Counted from the first letter of the stretch, positions 45,375 through 54,360 are shown. The stretch: DNA of 64,000 nucleotides from Pseudomonadota bacterium (GCA_023388965.1 JAEWFF010000015.1:28985-92984); one strand, 5' to 3'. Notes: generated by a model not told the origin, from the letters alone. Program-made: numbers and translations.

Positions 45375-46073
45375 TTAGTAGTTGATCTCGGACGTGCCGA
45401 TGAATTCCGGCGCGACCTGGCGGCGCTGATACTGGTCGATGGCGTTCGAGCGGTTCTGGGCGTCGATCGGCGTCGTCTCGCGCGGCGTCAGGAGATCGGC
45501 CGGGTTTGCGATCTGGGCCGCGAGGTTGTTCTGGTAGGAACAGCCGAAATTCGCCCAGTGCTTGTTGTCGACCCGCGCCAGCATGTCTTCCGGCCAGCGC
45601 CCGCAATTGGAGGCGACCTGCGCGCGCATGTTGGCGTAGGTGATGCGGATCGGGGCGGAGGCGTCAGTGGGCGCCTGGTAGTGTTGCTGGACGACGCGAT
45701 TCTGCGGCACCCCTGCCCTGTGCAGGTGGCTGGCGAACTGCGCGGCGATGCGCGATGCAGCCGCCGAGTTGGCCGAACCGTAGGGAACCATTAGATGGAC
45801 CATCGGCGCGGCCTTGCCGTCATAGCGCGACATGAAGCCGGTCAGCGCCGTGCGCTGGACGCGCGTCATCTGGTAGTCGTTGAGACCGACCGGGATGTCG
45901 ATCTTCTCCTGCTTCTCCGCGATGACGATCGGGTGGTTGGTCCGGTAGTCGTCCGGGATCGCACCGACCACGATGCTGTCGCGCTGCGTGCAGCCGGCGG
46001 CGAAGGCGGCCGAGCCGACGAGCGCAAGGGCGATCAGGAAGCGGGAATTCCGGTTGGTTTTCTGGGCAGACAT
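45375..46073 (-). CDS. cpaD: Tad pilus assembly lipoprotein CpaD
   Basis: A 232-residue protein of the CpaD family. The signal peptide ends in the lipobox AAGC (about residue 28), so it should be an outer-membrane lipoprotein near the CpaC secretin. The family segment IPVGLNDYQMTRVQRTALTGF and the C-terminal NCGRWPEDM and ANFGCSYQNNLAAQIANPADLL are conserved. The ATG at 46073 is preferred; a GTG at 46091, overlapping the cpaC stop by 4 bases, would add six residues. It is located between cpaC and cpaE. Confidence 0.9.
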   Translation of the reverse strand: MSAQKTNRNSRFLIALALVGSAAFAAGCTQRDSIVVGAIPDDYRTNHPIVIAEKQEKIDIPVGLNDYQMTRVQRTALTGFMSRYDGKAAPMVHLMVPYGSANSAAASRIAAQFASHLHRAGVPQNRVVQQHYQAPTDASAPIRITYANMRAQVASNCGRWPEDMLARVDNKHWANFGCSYQNNLAAQIANPADLLTPRETTPIDAQNRSNAIDQYQRRQVAPEFIGTSEINY

Positions 46074-46087
46074 CGTTCGGTCCCCGC

Positions 46088-47620
46088 TCACTTGTAGATG
46101 AACCCGACCACGCCGTGGTAGCGGCCGGCGGGCCGATCTGTCTTCATGGTTCCGTAGACGCGGTTGACGCGGCCAAGGAAATTGCCCGCGCCTTCCGAGG
46201 CGGGGTTGAAATTGTCGGTCGGAGCGGCGAGCTCGTTACGGGCCACCGGCCGCGCCAGATAGGGCGTGACGATGATGACGAGCTCGGTCTCGTTGCGCTC
46301 GAAGGCCCGGCTGCGGAAGAGCGCGCCGAGGACGGGCACCCGCGAAAGACCAGGCAGGCCGTTGATCGACTGGCGCACGTCGTCGCGGACAAGTCCGGCG
46401 ATCATCATCGAGCCGCCCGAGGGAAGTTCGACGGTGGTATCGGCGAGGCGCTTGCGGATGGAGACGATGTTCATCCCCTGCAAATTGCCGCCCTGGTTTC
46501 TGCGCGATGCTCCTTCGAAGAGAACCGACCCTTCGGTCGTCGGCTCGGAAACCTGAGTGCGCAGCTTCAGGCTGATGCGGCCGGGTGACAGGACGGTCGG
46601 CTGAAACTCCAGGCCGATACCGTACTCCACCTGCTCGACCTCGTAGGTCAGCGCGCCGTCGTCATCCTGATCACGGTCCCGGACCATGTTGAACTCGCCG
46701 CCGACGCGGAAGGTGGCTTTCTCTCCGGAGACGGCCGTCAGCGTCGGCTCGGCGAGGGTCTTCATGACCCCCGACTGTTCCATCGCATTGAAATAGGCGT
46801 CGAGCGCCGAGCCCCCGATCCCGAAACCGCTGTTCGAAAGCGGCTTCCCGAGACCCATCGAGCTTTCATTGATCATCGACCAGTTGATACCGTTCGACCC
46901 GCTGCCGACCATGTTCACGCCCAACTGGCGCATGACGGACCGGCTGACCTCGGCAATCGTCACCTTCAGCGTGACTTGATCCTCGCCCACGATCGACAGC
47001 ATGTTGACGATCTGGGAGACGCGGCGTTCGTTGTCGGGGTTGTTGATGTCGACACCGCCCGTCGCGGCGCCGCCGGCGGCGGTCTGCGCGAACTGGCCGG
47101 TGGTCGCTTCACCGCCCGAGACGAAGAGCTGGGCGATCTGTTCGGCGCGTTTGGCATCGAGCGGCGTATCCACCGTTCCCGACAGGACGACGTTGTCGTT
47201 GATGAGTTCGACCTTGATCGCCGAGTTCGGCAGATAGCGCTTCAGATGGTCCTCGAGACCTGCCACGTCGCGCTCGATCGACAGGTCGAGGCTGACGATC
47301 TGCTCGCCATTGGCGCCGAAGACGAAAATGTTGGTCTCGCCGACCTGCTTGCCGAACAGATAGATCCGTCGCGACGTGCGCGTCACCGCGTCGGCAACGG
47401 CCGGATTGGCGACCAGAATGTCGTAGGCATCCGCCGGCAGGTCGATGACGATCGACTTGTTGAGGCCGAGCTTGACGCGCTGGTTCGCGGCCTGCGACGC
47501 GATCCGCACCTGGGCACTCGCGCCCGCCGTATCGGCAAGGATCATGACGCCGGCCAGCGGCGCCGCCAGTGCAACCGCTGCGGCGGTGCCGATCAACGCG
47601 GTCTTGAAGGTGCGGATCAT
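46088..47620 (-). CDS. cpaC: Tad pilus outer-membrane secretin CpaC/RcpA
   Basis: A 510-residue secretin with signal peptide (to about residue 36), a pilus-formation N-terminal domain (VKLGLNKSIVIDLPADAYDILVAN, about 48-110), a BON domain (about 115-175) and the C-terminal secretin domain with VPVLGALFRSRAFERNETELVIIVTPYL near residues 430-460. It forms the gated outer-membrane pore through which the pilus leaves the cell. Its start overlaps the cpaB stop by 4 bases. It contains two copies of conserved elements also found in the separate protein at 49229. Confidence 0.95.
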   Translation of the reverse strand: MIRTFKTALIGTAAAVALAAPLAGVMILADTAGASAQVRIASQAANQRVKLGLNKSIVIDLPADAYDILVANPAVADAVTRTSRRIYLFGKQVGETNIFVFGANGEQIVSLDLSIERDVAGLEDHLKRYLPNSAIKVELINDNVVLSGTVDTPLDAKRAEQIAQLFVSGGEATTGQFAQTAAGGAATGGVDINNPDNERRVSQIVNMLSIVGEDQVTLKVTIAEVSRSVMRQLGVNMVGSGSNGINWSMINESSMGLGKPLSNSGFGIGGSALDAYFNAMEQSGVMKTLAEPTLTAVSGEKATFRVGGEFNMVRDRDQDDDGALTYEVEQVEYGIGLEFQPTVLSPGRISLKLRTQVSEPTTEGSVLFEGASRRNQGGNLQGMNIVSIRKRLADTTVELPSGGSMMIAGLVRDDVRQSINGLPGLSRVPVLGALFRSRAFERNETELVIIVTPYLARPVARNELAAPTDNFNPASEGAGNFLGRVNRVYGTMKTDRPAGRYHGVVGFIYK

Positions 47621-48432
47621 TGGCGGCCCCCTACTTCGGACACCTGTCCGGACTTGATCAATCGAATGGCGTCGCGGCGCCCGCTGCCCGACAGAAGGTG
47701 ATCGGCCTGATCTGTGACGACTTCCTGCGTGTCGACGACGGACCGCAGCGCCAGGCTCAGCCGGTCCGCCATCTGCTGGGCGACCGTGATGATTTCCGCC
47801 TGCTCGGGCGAAAGCTCCAGCGTCGCCGTTTCGCCCACCTTCACCCTGCGGCCTTCCTCGTCCTCCTGGATCGCCTGGTCGATCGCGAGAACGCGGATGT
47901 TGCGCAGCACGGTTTCGGTCGAATAGCTCTCCGTGCCCGAACTGTTGGTCTGGCGGCGGGTCATGATGACGTCGACATAGTCGTTTGGAAGGATGAAGCC
48001 GCCGGCCGACGTGTCGGCCGAGATCTGCGTCGCGACCGCCCGCTTGCCCGACGGCAGGATCGACGACATGAAGCTCTGGCCCTCGCCGATCAGCTTGGAG
48101 CGACGCAGCGGCTCGCCTGCATAGATCGGAACGCGCGCAATCGCGGTCTGCAATTCCTCCAGCGCATTCGGGTCGGTGTCGCGGCGGATGAAGTAGTCAT
48201 AGACGTTGCTGGACGGCCAGGACTGCCAGCTCAATTGCTGGCCGAGTTCGCCGCCCATCGGCACGTCACCGCTGAGAACGAGCACCTCCGTCAGCGCAAT
48301 GGCGGGCTCGGACGGTCCGGAATCGACGAAGACCTGTTCGGGCGGTGCGGACGCCATGTTCCTGGCAATGATGCCAGCCCCCGCGGCGGCCACGACCGCA
48401 ACGCCAAGGATGATCACTCTGGATGGAGCCAT
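47617..48432 (-). CDS. cpaB: Tad pilus assembly protein CpaB/RcpC
   Basis: A 271-residue periplasmic protein anchored by an N-terminal helix (SRVIILGVAVVAAAGAGII). It has the SAF/RcpC domain: VLVLSGDVPMGGELGQQLSWQSWP (about residues 50-73) and ADTSAGGFILPNDYVDVIMTRR (about 140-161). CpaB stabilises the secretin and may bind peptidoglycan. It is the first gene of the minus-strand cpaB-tadC run and overlaps cpaC by 4 bases. The 116-base gap to cpaA contains AT-rich TTAAGGTTAAC, which could be a promoter for this run. Confidence 0.93.
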   Translation of the reverse strand: MAPSRVIILGVAVVAAAGAGIIARNMASAPPEQVFVDSGPSEPAIALTEVLVLSGDVPMGGELGQQLSWQSWPSSNVYDYFIRRDTDPNALEELQTAIARVPIYAGEPLRRSKLIGEGQSFMSSILPSGKRAVATQISADTSAGGFILPNDYVDVIMTRRQTNSSGTESYSTETVLRNIRVLAIDQAIQEDEEGRRVKVGETATLELSPEQAEIITVAQQMADRLSLALRSVVDTQEVVTDQADHLLSGSGRRDAIRLIKSGQVSEVGGRQ

Positions 48433-48548
48433 GTCCGCGCCCTTTACCCGGCAGTTCCTCTAAGCCAGGGCAGACCTTGCAACATCAATCGTCAAATTAA
48501 GGTTAACGGCTCGCTTACACTTATGCTTAACAAGCGGTTGACGGCACT

Positions 48549-49067
48549 TTACCTGGTCAAGGCCTGCATGGCCCAGACGCCGAGCGGGGAGCTTGGAAAG
48601 ACCATCAGTCCCGCCGCGCCGAGCGCCACGCCATACGGGATTCCCACGCGCCGGTCGGCGAACTTGCGCAGCAAGAGGAAATTGCCCGTGACGTCCGAGA
48701 TCGGCGAGTTGCGATAGACGAGGATGGCCAGCGTCAGCATCCCGCCCCAGACCGCGCCGAGAACGGCATATTCGGCAAGCGGCGTCCCGAACCCCATCCA
48801 CAGCGCCGTTGCCGCCAGCAGCTTGGCATCGCCGCCGCCCATCGTGCCCAGCGCGAAAAGCCCGAACGTGACGGCCAGAACCGCCATTGCCGCCAGCACA
48901 TGAAATCCGATCGCCGCCAGCGGCATTCCGGTTAGCGGGGCGACGATGAGGAAGGTCGCGACGAGGAGAACCGACACGCGATTGGCGATCGTCATCGTGA
49001 TCATGTCCGAAATGGCGGCATAGACCATGCAGAACGGAAAAATGACCAGGATCAGGGCTTCGATCAT
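48549..49067 (-). CDS. cpaA: Prepilin peptidase CpaA/TadV
   Basis: A 172-residue A24 prepilin peptidase with about six membrane segments. The two catalytic aspartates are in SDMITMTIANR (about residues 19-29) and GGGDAKLL (about 80-87). It cleaves class III signal peptides of Flp pilin and TadE-type pseudopilins. The ATG at 49067 (MIEALILVIFPFC) was preferred to 49085. Rhizobial tad loci normally have one or more small flp/pilA pilin genes just upstream of cpaA; none fits between here and the divergent gene at 49229. Confidence 0.93.
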   Translation of the reverse strand: MIEALILVIFPFCMVYAAISDMITMTIANRVSVLLVATFLIVAPLTGMPLAAIGFHVLAAMAVLAVTFGLFALGTMGGGDAKLLAATALWMGFGTPLAEYAVLGAVWGGMLTLAILVYRNSPISDVTGNFLLLRKFADRRVGIPYGVALGAAGLMVFPSSPLGVWAMQALTR

Positions 49068-49228
49068 GACGGGTCCTCGGCACAAAGGCCAAATCTAGAC
49101 ATGCCGCGCTTAAGCATTGGTGAAATCGGCCGTCCGCTTTCAAGCAATCCGCGTCTCCCGGAGCGATTAACCGGCAATTCACCATTCCGCTTCATCTTGT
49201 GCGGATTGCCGAACAGGAGAGCCCCAAC

Positions 49229-49660
49229 GTGGCGCGGTCGACAAAATCCATTCGATTCTTCGCAAGCCTAACGCTGGCGGTCGCGGCCTCGGTCCTCGCG
49301 GCGCCGGCATTCGCCGAAGCGGGCATCAGCGTCCTCGTGAACCAGGCCAAGATCGTGAAGCTGGCGCGCAACGCCGACACGATCATCATCGGCAATCCGG
49401 AAATCGCCGACGCCTCGGTCCAGGACGCCTCGACGCTGGTCCTGACGGGCAAGGGTTTCGGCGTCACGAATCTCGTCGTGCTCGACGCCGAAGGCCGGCC
49501 GATCGTGGACGAGCAGGTGACGGTCTCGCGCCAGTCGGTGAACTCGGTCCGCATCTACCGCCGCGCCGCCGTGCAGACGCTGTCCTGCACACCGGTCTGC
49601 GAGGCGGCCTATGTCACGGAAGCCGAAGCCATGTCCGACACGACGATCGGCGTACCCTGA
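49229..49660 (+). CDS. Exported pilus-formation N-terminal-domain protein
   Basis: A 143-residue secreted protein made of a signal peptide (ends AAPAFAEA) and a single pilus-formation/secretin N-terminal domain (VNQAKIVKLARNADTIIIGNPEIADA, GKGFGVTNLVVLDAEGRPI), the same domain that begins CpaC. Two Cys near the C-terminus (LSCTPVCEA) may form a disulfide. The start is taken as GTG at 49229 because AGGAGAG lies 9 bases upstream; a GTG at 49199 has no such site. It heads a plus-strand run with the two TadE genes, divergent from cpaA. Confidence 0.82.
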   Translation: MARSTKSIRFFASLTLAVAASVLAAPAFAEAGISVLVNQAKIVKLARNADTIIIGNPEIADASVQDASTLVLTGKGFGVTNLVVLDAEGRPIVDEQVTVSRQSVNSVRIYRRAAVQTLSCTPVCEAAYVTEAEAMSDTTIGVP

Positions 49661-49766
49661 ACGCGACGTTAATTCTTTCCAGCGCATCCTAGCGACCGCC
49701 ACAACCTCAATTCAACGCGCGTGCGATAGGCTCGATCGTGGAGTTGAACAGGCGGGACCCTGAAGA

Positions 49767-50348
49767 ATGACGACACATGCCTCCGTCAAGACGCGCGCCG
49801 GCCGCAAGGGGCTGCTGCGCGCATTTGCCCGGCAACGCGACGGCAGCACCGCGATCGAATTCTCGATCCTCGTCATCCCTTTCGCCCTTCTCGTCTTCGC
49901 CATCCTCGAAAGCTGCATTTCCTTTGCGGCCCAGCAGGTCATGACCAACGCGACGGACGACGTGGCGCGGCTCTACCGCACCGGGCAGTTGCGGGCGGGT
50001 GCGGGGCCGGGAGCCAACCAGCTCACGCACGAGCAGCTTCGCGACCGGATATGCGAGCGGATGGAGATTCTCGTTTCCGCAGGATGCCCCGGCCTTGCCG
50101 TGGATCTGCAGACATTCACCACCTTCGCCCAGGCGGCGGCCCTGCGCACGCCCTACAGCAATGGCGATCTCGACGACACCGGCTTCGTCGCCGATTCGGG
50201 CGGTGCGACCTCCAAGAACGTGCTGCGGGTCTATTATCGCTGGCCGATCATCACCGACATGATGCGCCTGTCCATGTCGACCATCAATGGCGGCAAGGTG
50301 CTCCATTTCGCCTCGGTGACGTGGCAGAACGAACCCTATGCGGAGTGA
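49767..50348 (+). CDS. tadE: TadE-like pilus-assembly pseudopilin, first copy
   Basis: A 193-residue protein with a basic N-terminus and the TadE signature RQRDGSTAIEFSILVIPFALLVFAILES (prepilin-like cleavage at G-STAIEF, glutamate at position 5). The single membrane helix is followed by a periplasmic domain with four Cys. TadE and TadF pseudopilins are processed by CpaA and act in pilus biogenesis. It is followed immediately by a second such gene. No large VWA-containing TadG is present at this locus. Confidence 0.85.
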   Translation: MTTHASVKTRAGRKGLLRAFARQRDGSTAIEFSILVIPFALLVFAILESCISFAAQQVMTNATDDVARLYRTGQLRAGAGPGANQLTHEQLRDRICERMEILVSAGCPGLAVDLQTFTTFAQAAALRTPYSNGDLDDTGFVADSGGATSKNVLRVYYRWPIITDMMRLSMSTINGGKVLHFASVTWQNEPYAE

Positions 50349-50358
50349 GGCGAAGCCG

Positions 50359-50958
50359 ATGATGCAGGCCCTGGGTAATTCCGCCAGACGCTTCCGAACC
50401 GACCGTCGCGGCGCGGCCGCGATCGAATTCGCCTTCATCGCCCCGATCCTGCTGGTCCTCTATTTCATGACCATGGAGGTCTCGCAGGCCATCGAGACCA
50501 ACAAGAAGGTGGGCCGGATCGCGTCCATGGTGGGTGATCTGGTCGCCCAGCAGCCAAGGGTGGGAACAACGGATCTCGACAACATTCTCGATATCGGCGC
50601 GGCCATCATCCAGCCCTATGGACGTTCGCGCCCGACGATCATCATCGAACATATCGAGGTCGAGGCCGGCAATGCCAATCCGAAGGCATTTGTCCGCTGG
50701 TCGCGCAAGATCGAGGGCGTCAACAAGTCCGAGGCGGTGCCCAAGAATACCGAAACGCTGGTTCCCGAGCAGTTGCGCGTCGGCGACACTCACCTCGTGC
50801 GGGTGACGACACAGCTCGGCTACAAGCCCGTCATTGCGTGGACGGCCGAACAGAAGACCGCGCTCGGGCTGGCATCGGCCTTCAGCACTCTGAACATGAG
50901 CGAGCAGTATTATCTGCGCCCGCGGATGTCGCTCAAAGTAGCCTGCGACAATTGCTGA
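50359..50958 (+). CDS. TadE/TadG-like pilus-assembly pseudopilin, second copy
   Basis: A 199-residue pseudopilin-like protein: basic N-terminus, RRGAAAIEFAFIAPILLVLYFMTMEVSQ membrane helix with the AAIEF element, then a periplasmic domain of about 150 residues ending in CDNC. The start at 50359 follows GAGGCG; an ATG at 50338 would overlap the previous gene. It is the last gene of the pilus locus before deoB and has the same orientation. It probably works with the previous protein as a minor pseudopilin pair. Confidence 0.83.
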   Translation: MMQALGNSARRFRTDRRGAAAIEFAFIAPILLVLYFMTMEVSQAIETNKKVGRIASMVGDLVAQQPRVGTTDLDNILDIGAAIIQPYGRSRPTIIIEHIEVEAGNANPKAFVRWSRKIEGVNKSEAVPKNTETLVPEQLRVGDTHLVRVTTQLGYKPVIAWTAEQKTALGLASAFSTLNMSEQYYLRPRMSLKVACDNC

Positions 50959-51038
50959 TCGGGCGCCGGCCGAGATGAATTGCAACGGTGGCGGCATCGG
51001 CCTATCTGTCGCGTAACGTCCGACAGAAGGATCGATCG

Positions 51039-52268
51039 ATGCGGCGCGCCTTCCTCTTCGTGCTGGATTCCTTCGGAATCGGCAATGCGCCGGATGCCGA
51101 CAGGTTCGGTGATGCCGGCTCCGATACGCTCGGCCACATCGCGGAACGCTGCGCGCGCGGCGAAGCCGACAGGCCGGGCCTGCGCGAAGGGCCGCTCGAT
51201 CTGCCGCACCTGACACGGCTCGGGCTGTTCCATGCGGCCGATCTCGCCGCGGGCCGCAAGCCGGCCGGAACGGACGTATCGGGCTTCTTCGGCTCGGCGC
51301 AGGAGATATCGAGCGGCAAGGACACGCCGTCCGGCCACTGGGAGATGGCCGGCGTTCCCGTCACCTTCGACTGGGGCTATTTTCCCGACGAGGGCCCGGC
51401 CTTTTCCGACGAACTCGTCGCCGCAATCATCGCCGAGGGCAAGGTTCCGGGTATCCTCGGCAATTGCCACGCCTCGGGCACCGACATCATCGCGCGCCAT
51501 GGCGAAGAGCACATCCGCACCGGCAAGCCGATCTGCTACACCTCGGCTGACAGCGTCTTCCAGATCGCCGCGCACGAGACCCATTTCGGGCTCGACCGGC
51601 TCTACGCGCTTTGCGAGACCGTGCGGCGTCTTCTCGATCCGCTCAATATCGGCCGGGTCATCGCCCGGCCCTTCATCGGCGAGACAGCCGAGACGTTCAA
51701 GCGGACGGCCAACCGCCGCGACTATGCCGTGCCGCCCCCCGAGCCGACGCTGATGGACCGCGTGATCGCGGGCGGCGGGCGCTCGCTCTCGGTCGGCAAG
51801 ATCGGCGACATCTTCGCCCATCGCGGCATCTCGCATCTGCGCAAGGCGCCGGACAACATGGCGATGTTCGACCGTGCGCTCGAGGCGATGGCCGATGCGC
51901 AGGATGGCGATCTCGTCTTCGCCAATTTCGTCGATTTCGATACGCTGTTCGGCCACCAGCGCGATGTCGCCGGCTACGCGGCGGCGCTTGAGGCTTTCGA
52001 CCGCCGGTTGCCCGAGGCACTCGAACGGCTCCGCCCCGGCGACCTCCTGATCCTCACGGCCGATCATGGCTGCGACCCGACCTTCCGGGGCACCGACCAC
52101 ACGCGCGAGCAGGTTCCCGTCATCGGCACCGGGCCGGGGCTCGGCACCGGCTCCGTCGGCGTCCGCAAAAGCTTCGCCGATATCGGCGAGACGATCGCGG
52201 AGCATCTGCGACTTGCGCCCGGACCGCACGGCCGGTCCTTCTACGGCAACATCGCCGCCAATGCCTGA
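51039..52268 (+). CDS. deoB: Phosphopentomutase
   Basis: A 409-residue metalloenzyme of the alkaline phosphatase superfamily that interconverts ribose (or deoxyribose) 1- and 5-phosphates in nucleoside salvage. Metal ligands are visible in VLDSFGIGNAPDA (residues about 7-19), FGHQRDVAGY and LTADHGCDPTFRGTDHTRE (about 335-353). The GHWEMAG segment is the usual DeoB marker. The start at 51039 follows GAAGGA. The stop overlaps the mutM start by 8 bases, so the two are translationally coupled. Confidence 0.95.
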   Translation: MRRAFLFVLDSFGIGNAPDADRFGDAGSDTLGHIAERCARGEADRPGLREGPLDLPHLTRLGLFHAADLAAGRKPAGTDVSGFFGSAQEISSGKDTPSGHWEMAGVPVTFDWGYFPDEGPAFSDELVAAIIAEGKVPGILGNCHASGTDIIARHGEEHIRTGKPICYTSADSVFQIAAHETHFGLDRLYALCETVRRLLDPLNIGRVIARPFIGETAETFKRTANRRDYAVPPPEPTLMDRVIAGGGRSLSVGKIGDIFAHRGISHLRKAPDNMAMFDRALEAMADAQDGDLVFANFVDFDTLFGHQRDVAGYAAALEAFDRRLPEALERLRPGDLLILTADHGCDPTFRGTDHTREQVPVIGTGPGLGTGSVGVRKSFADIGETIAEHLRLAPGPHGRSFYGNIAANA

Positions 52269-53133
52269 ACTGCCCGAAGTCGAGACCGTCCGGCGCGGCC
52301 TTGCCCCCATCATGGAGGAGGCGACCATCGTCGCGGTCGAGCAGCGCCGACCGGATTTGCGCTTCCCCTTTCCGCACGATTTTGCAGCACGGCTTCAGGG
52401 CCGGCGCATCGTGTCAGTGGGGCGGCGGGCAAAGTTCCTCGTCATCCATCTCGACCGCGACCCGGTCCTCATCGCGCATCTGGGCATGTCGGGCTCGTTC
52501 CGCATCCATGACGGCACGAGCGAGGAGATGCCCGGCGATTTTCACCACGAACGCTCCAAGCTCGCTGCGCACGATCATGTCGTCCTTCACCTGGAACGAG
52601 ACGGCAGGACGCATCGCGTCGTCTACAACGACCCGCGCCGCTTCGGCTTCATGGTCTTCGCGGAAGCCGGCAGTCTCGACGCCCATCCCTTTCTCGCTTC
52701 GCTCGGGATCGAGCCCACCGGAAACGCCCTCGACGGCGCGGTGCTGGCTGCGCTCCTCGCCGGCCGTCGCGCACCGCTCAAGGCCGCGCTTCTCGACCAG
52801 AAGCTGATCGCCGGGCTCGGCAACATCTATGTCTGCGAGGCGCTCTGGCGGGCCGGTCTGTCGCCGAAGCGGCTCGCCGGGACGGTGTCGGGCCAGCGCG
52901 CCGCGCGCCTTGCGGACGCGATTCGCGCCGTCATCGCTGACGCGATCGCCGCCGGCGGCTCGACCCTTCGCGACCACCAGTTGACCGACGGCTCGCTCGG
53001 CTATTTCCAGCACTCCTTCAGCGTCTACGACCGCGAGGGCGAGGCCTGCCGGCGTGAGGGATGCGGAGGAATCGTCAAACGGGTTGTGCAATCGGGCCGT
53101 TCGACCTTCTATTGCTCCGCCTGCCAGCGTTAG
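52261..53133 (+). CDS. mutM: Formamidopyrimidine-DNA glycosylase
   Basis: A 290-residue Fpg glycosylase/AP lyase that removes 8-oxoguanine. The catalytic Pro2-Glu3 (MPELPEVETVRRGL) is exact; the H2TH region is LLDQKLIAGLGNIYVCEALWRAGLSP, and the C-terminal zinc finger is Cys-x4-Cys and Cys-x2-Cys (CRREGC, CSACQR). It overlaps deoB by 8 bases and is followed after 43 bases by the enoyl-CoA hydratase gene. The mutM-echA-rpsT-dnaA order is a recurrent neighbourhood in Hyphomicrobiales. Confidence 0.96.
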   Translation: MPELPEVETVRRGLAPIMEEATIVAVEQRRPDLRFPFPHDFAARLQGRRIVSVGRRAKFLVIHLDRDPVLIAHLGMSGSFRIHDGTSEEMPGDFHHERSKLAAHDHVVLHLERDGRTHRVVYNDPRRFGFMVFAEAGSLDAHPFLASLGIEPTGNALDGAVLAALLAGRRAPLKAALLDQKLIAGLGNIYVCEALWRAGLSPKRLAGTVSGQRAARLADAIRAVIADAIAAGGSTLRDHQLTDGSLGYFQHSFSVYDREGEACRREGCGGIVKRVVQSGRSTFYCSACQR

Positions 53134-53176
53134 CTATCCCATAGCCATACGAATTGTCGGCGTTCAGGAGGAAAAC

Positions 53177-53950
53177 TTGGCCTACGAAACCATTCTCGTC
53201 GAAACCCGCGGCCGCGTCGGTCTCATCACGCTGAACCGTCCCAAGGCGCTCAATGCGCTGAACTCCGAAGTGCTCAAGGACGTGGTGGCCGCCGCAGAGG
53301 CGTTCGAGGCCGATCCAAAGATCGGCGCGATCGTGCTGACGGGCTCCGAAAAGGCGTTCGCCGCCGGTGCCGACATCAAGGAGATGCACTCGAAGTCCTA
53401 TATCGACATGTATATGGAGGACTTCTTTTCCGGCTGGGACGCGTTCACCCGCATCCGCAAGCCGATCATCGCGGCCGTTTCCGGCTATGCGCTGGGCGGC
53501 GGCTGCGAACTGGCCATGATGTGCGACTTCATCATCGCCGGCGACAACGCCAAATTCGGCCAGCCCGAGATCACGCTCGGCGTTATGCCCGGCATGGGCG
53601 GCTCGCAGCGCCTCACCCGCTTCGTCGGCAAGTCGAAGGCGATGGACATGTGCCTCACCGGCCGGATGATGGACGCTGCCGAGGCCGAGCGCTCCGGCCT
53701 CGTTTCCCGCGTCGTGCCGGCAGGCGAACTGATCGAGGAGGCCATCAAGGCCGCATCCAAGATCGCCGAATTCTCGCTGCCCGCCGTGATGATGACCAAG
53801 GAAGCGGTCAATCGGTCCTACGAGACGTTTCTGGGCGAAGGCCTGCGTTTCGAACGCCGAGTCTTCCATGCCATGTTCTCGCTCGACGACCAGAAGGAGG
53901 GCATGGCCGCCTTCTCCGAAAAGCGATCGGCGAATTTCCGCAATCGATAG
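53177..53950 (+). CDS. Enoyl-CoA hydratase/isomerase family protein
   Basis: A 257-residue crotonase-fold enzyme. The CoA/oxyanion segments are KAFAAGADIKEM (about residues 59-70) and GYALGGGCELAMMCDFIIA (about 102-120), with catalytic Glu candidates in GQPEITLGVMPGMGGSQRL. It matches enoyl-CoA hydratases of the EchA/FadB1 type that hydrate 2-enoyl-CoA in fatty-acid breakdown. The start is TTG at 53177, chosen because AGGAGG lies about 5 bases upstream and the conserved YETILVETRG begins at once. It is located between mutM and rpsT. Confidence 0.92.
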   Translation: MAYETILVETRGRVGLITLNRPKALNALNSEVLKDVVAAAEAFEADPKIGAIVLTGSEKAFAAGADIKEMHSKSYIDMYMEDFFSGWDAFTRIRKPIIAAVSGYALGGGCELAMMCDFIIAGDNAKFGQPEITLGVMPGMGGSQRLTRFVGKSKAMDMCLTGRMMDAAEAERSGLVSRVVPAGELIEEAIKAASKIAEFSLPAVMMTKEAVNRSYETFLGEGLRFERRVFHAMFSLDDQKEGMAAFSEKRSANFRNR

Positions 53951-54093
53951 GCCGGTTAGGCGTTGACGCATGGGGGGATGTTCGACTATAAGCCCCCACG
54001 ACTGAGGCAGCTTGCGGGCTGCCCCAATTGTTTTTGCGCCCGGCTTCTGCTCGTTCGGCGCGTCCACGCAAAAGAACTGAAGAGAGGCATTCG

Positions 54094-54360
54094 ATGGCCA
54101 ATACGTCTTCGGCCAAAAAGGCAACGCGCAAGATCGCTGCCCGCACGGCTGTTAACAAGAACCGCCGCTCGCGTGTTCGCACCTTCCTGCGCAAGGTCGA
54201 GGAAGCTCTTCTGTCCGGCGACAAGACCGCCGCGCAGGAAGCCTTCCGTGCCGCCCAGCCGGAACTGATGCGCGCCGCGTCCAAGGGCGTGTTCCACAAG
54301 AACACCGCCTCGCGCAAGGTCTCGCGCCTCGCCAATCGCGTGAAGGCTCTCGAAGCCTGA
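54094..54360 (+). CDS. rpsT: 30S ribosomal protein S20
   Basis: An 88-residue S20, small and basic, with the usual MANTSSAKKATRKIAARTA opening and three-helix composition. It binds 16S rRNA in early 30S assembly. The start at 54094 follows AGAGAGG. A strong intrinsic terminator begins 23 bases after the stop. rpsT upstream of dnaA is the standard arrangement in this order. Confidence 0.97.
   Translation: MANTSSAKKATRKIAARTAVNKNRRSRVRTFLRKVEEALLSGDKTAAQEAFRAAQPELMRAASKGVFHKNTASRKVSRLANRVKALEA

Noticed and set aside
49167..49181. CtrA-like site TTAA-N7-TTCA upstream of the secretin-N-domain gene
   Set aside because: One half-site has a mismatch and a single short match in this region is expected by chance; without other CtrA sites it is not reported as a feature.
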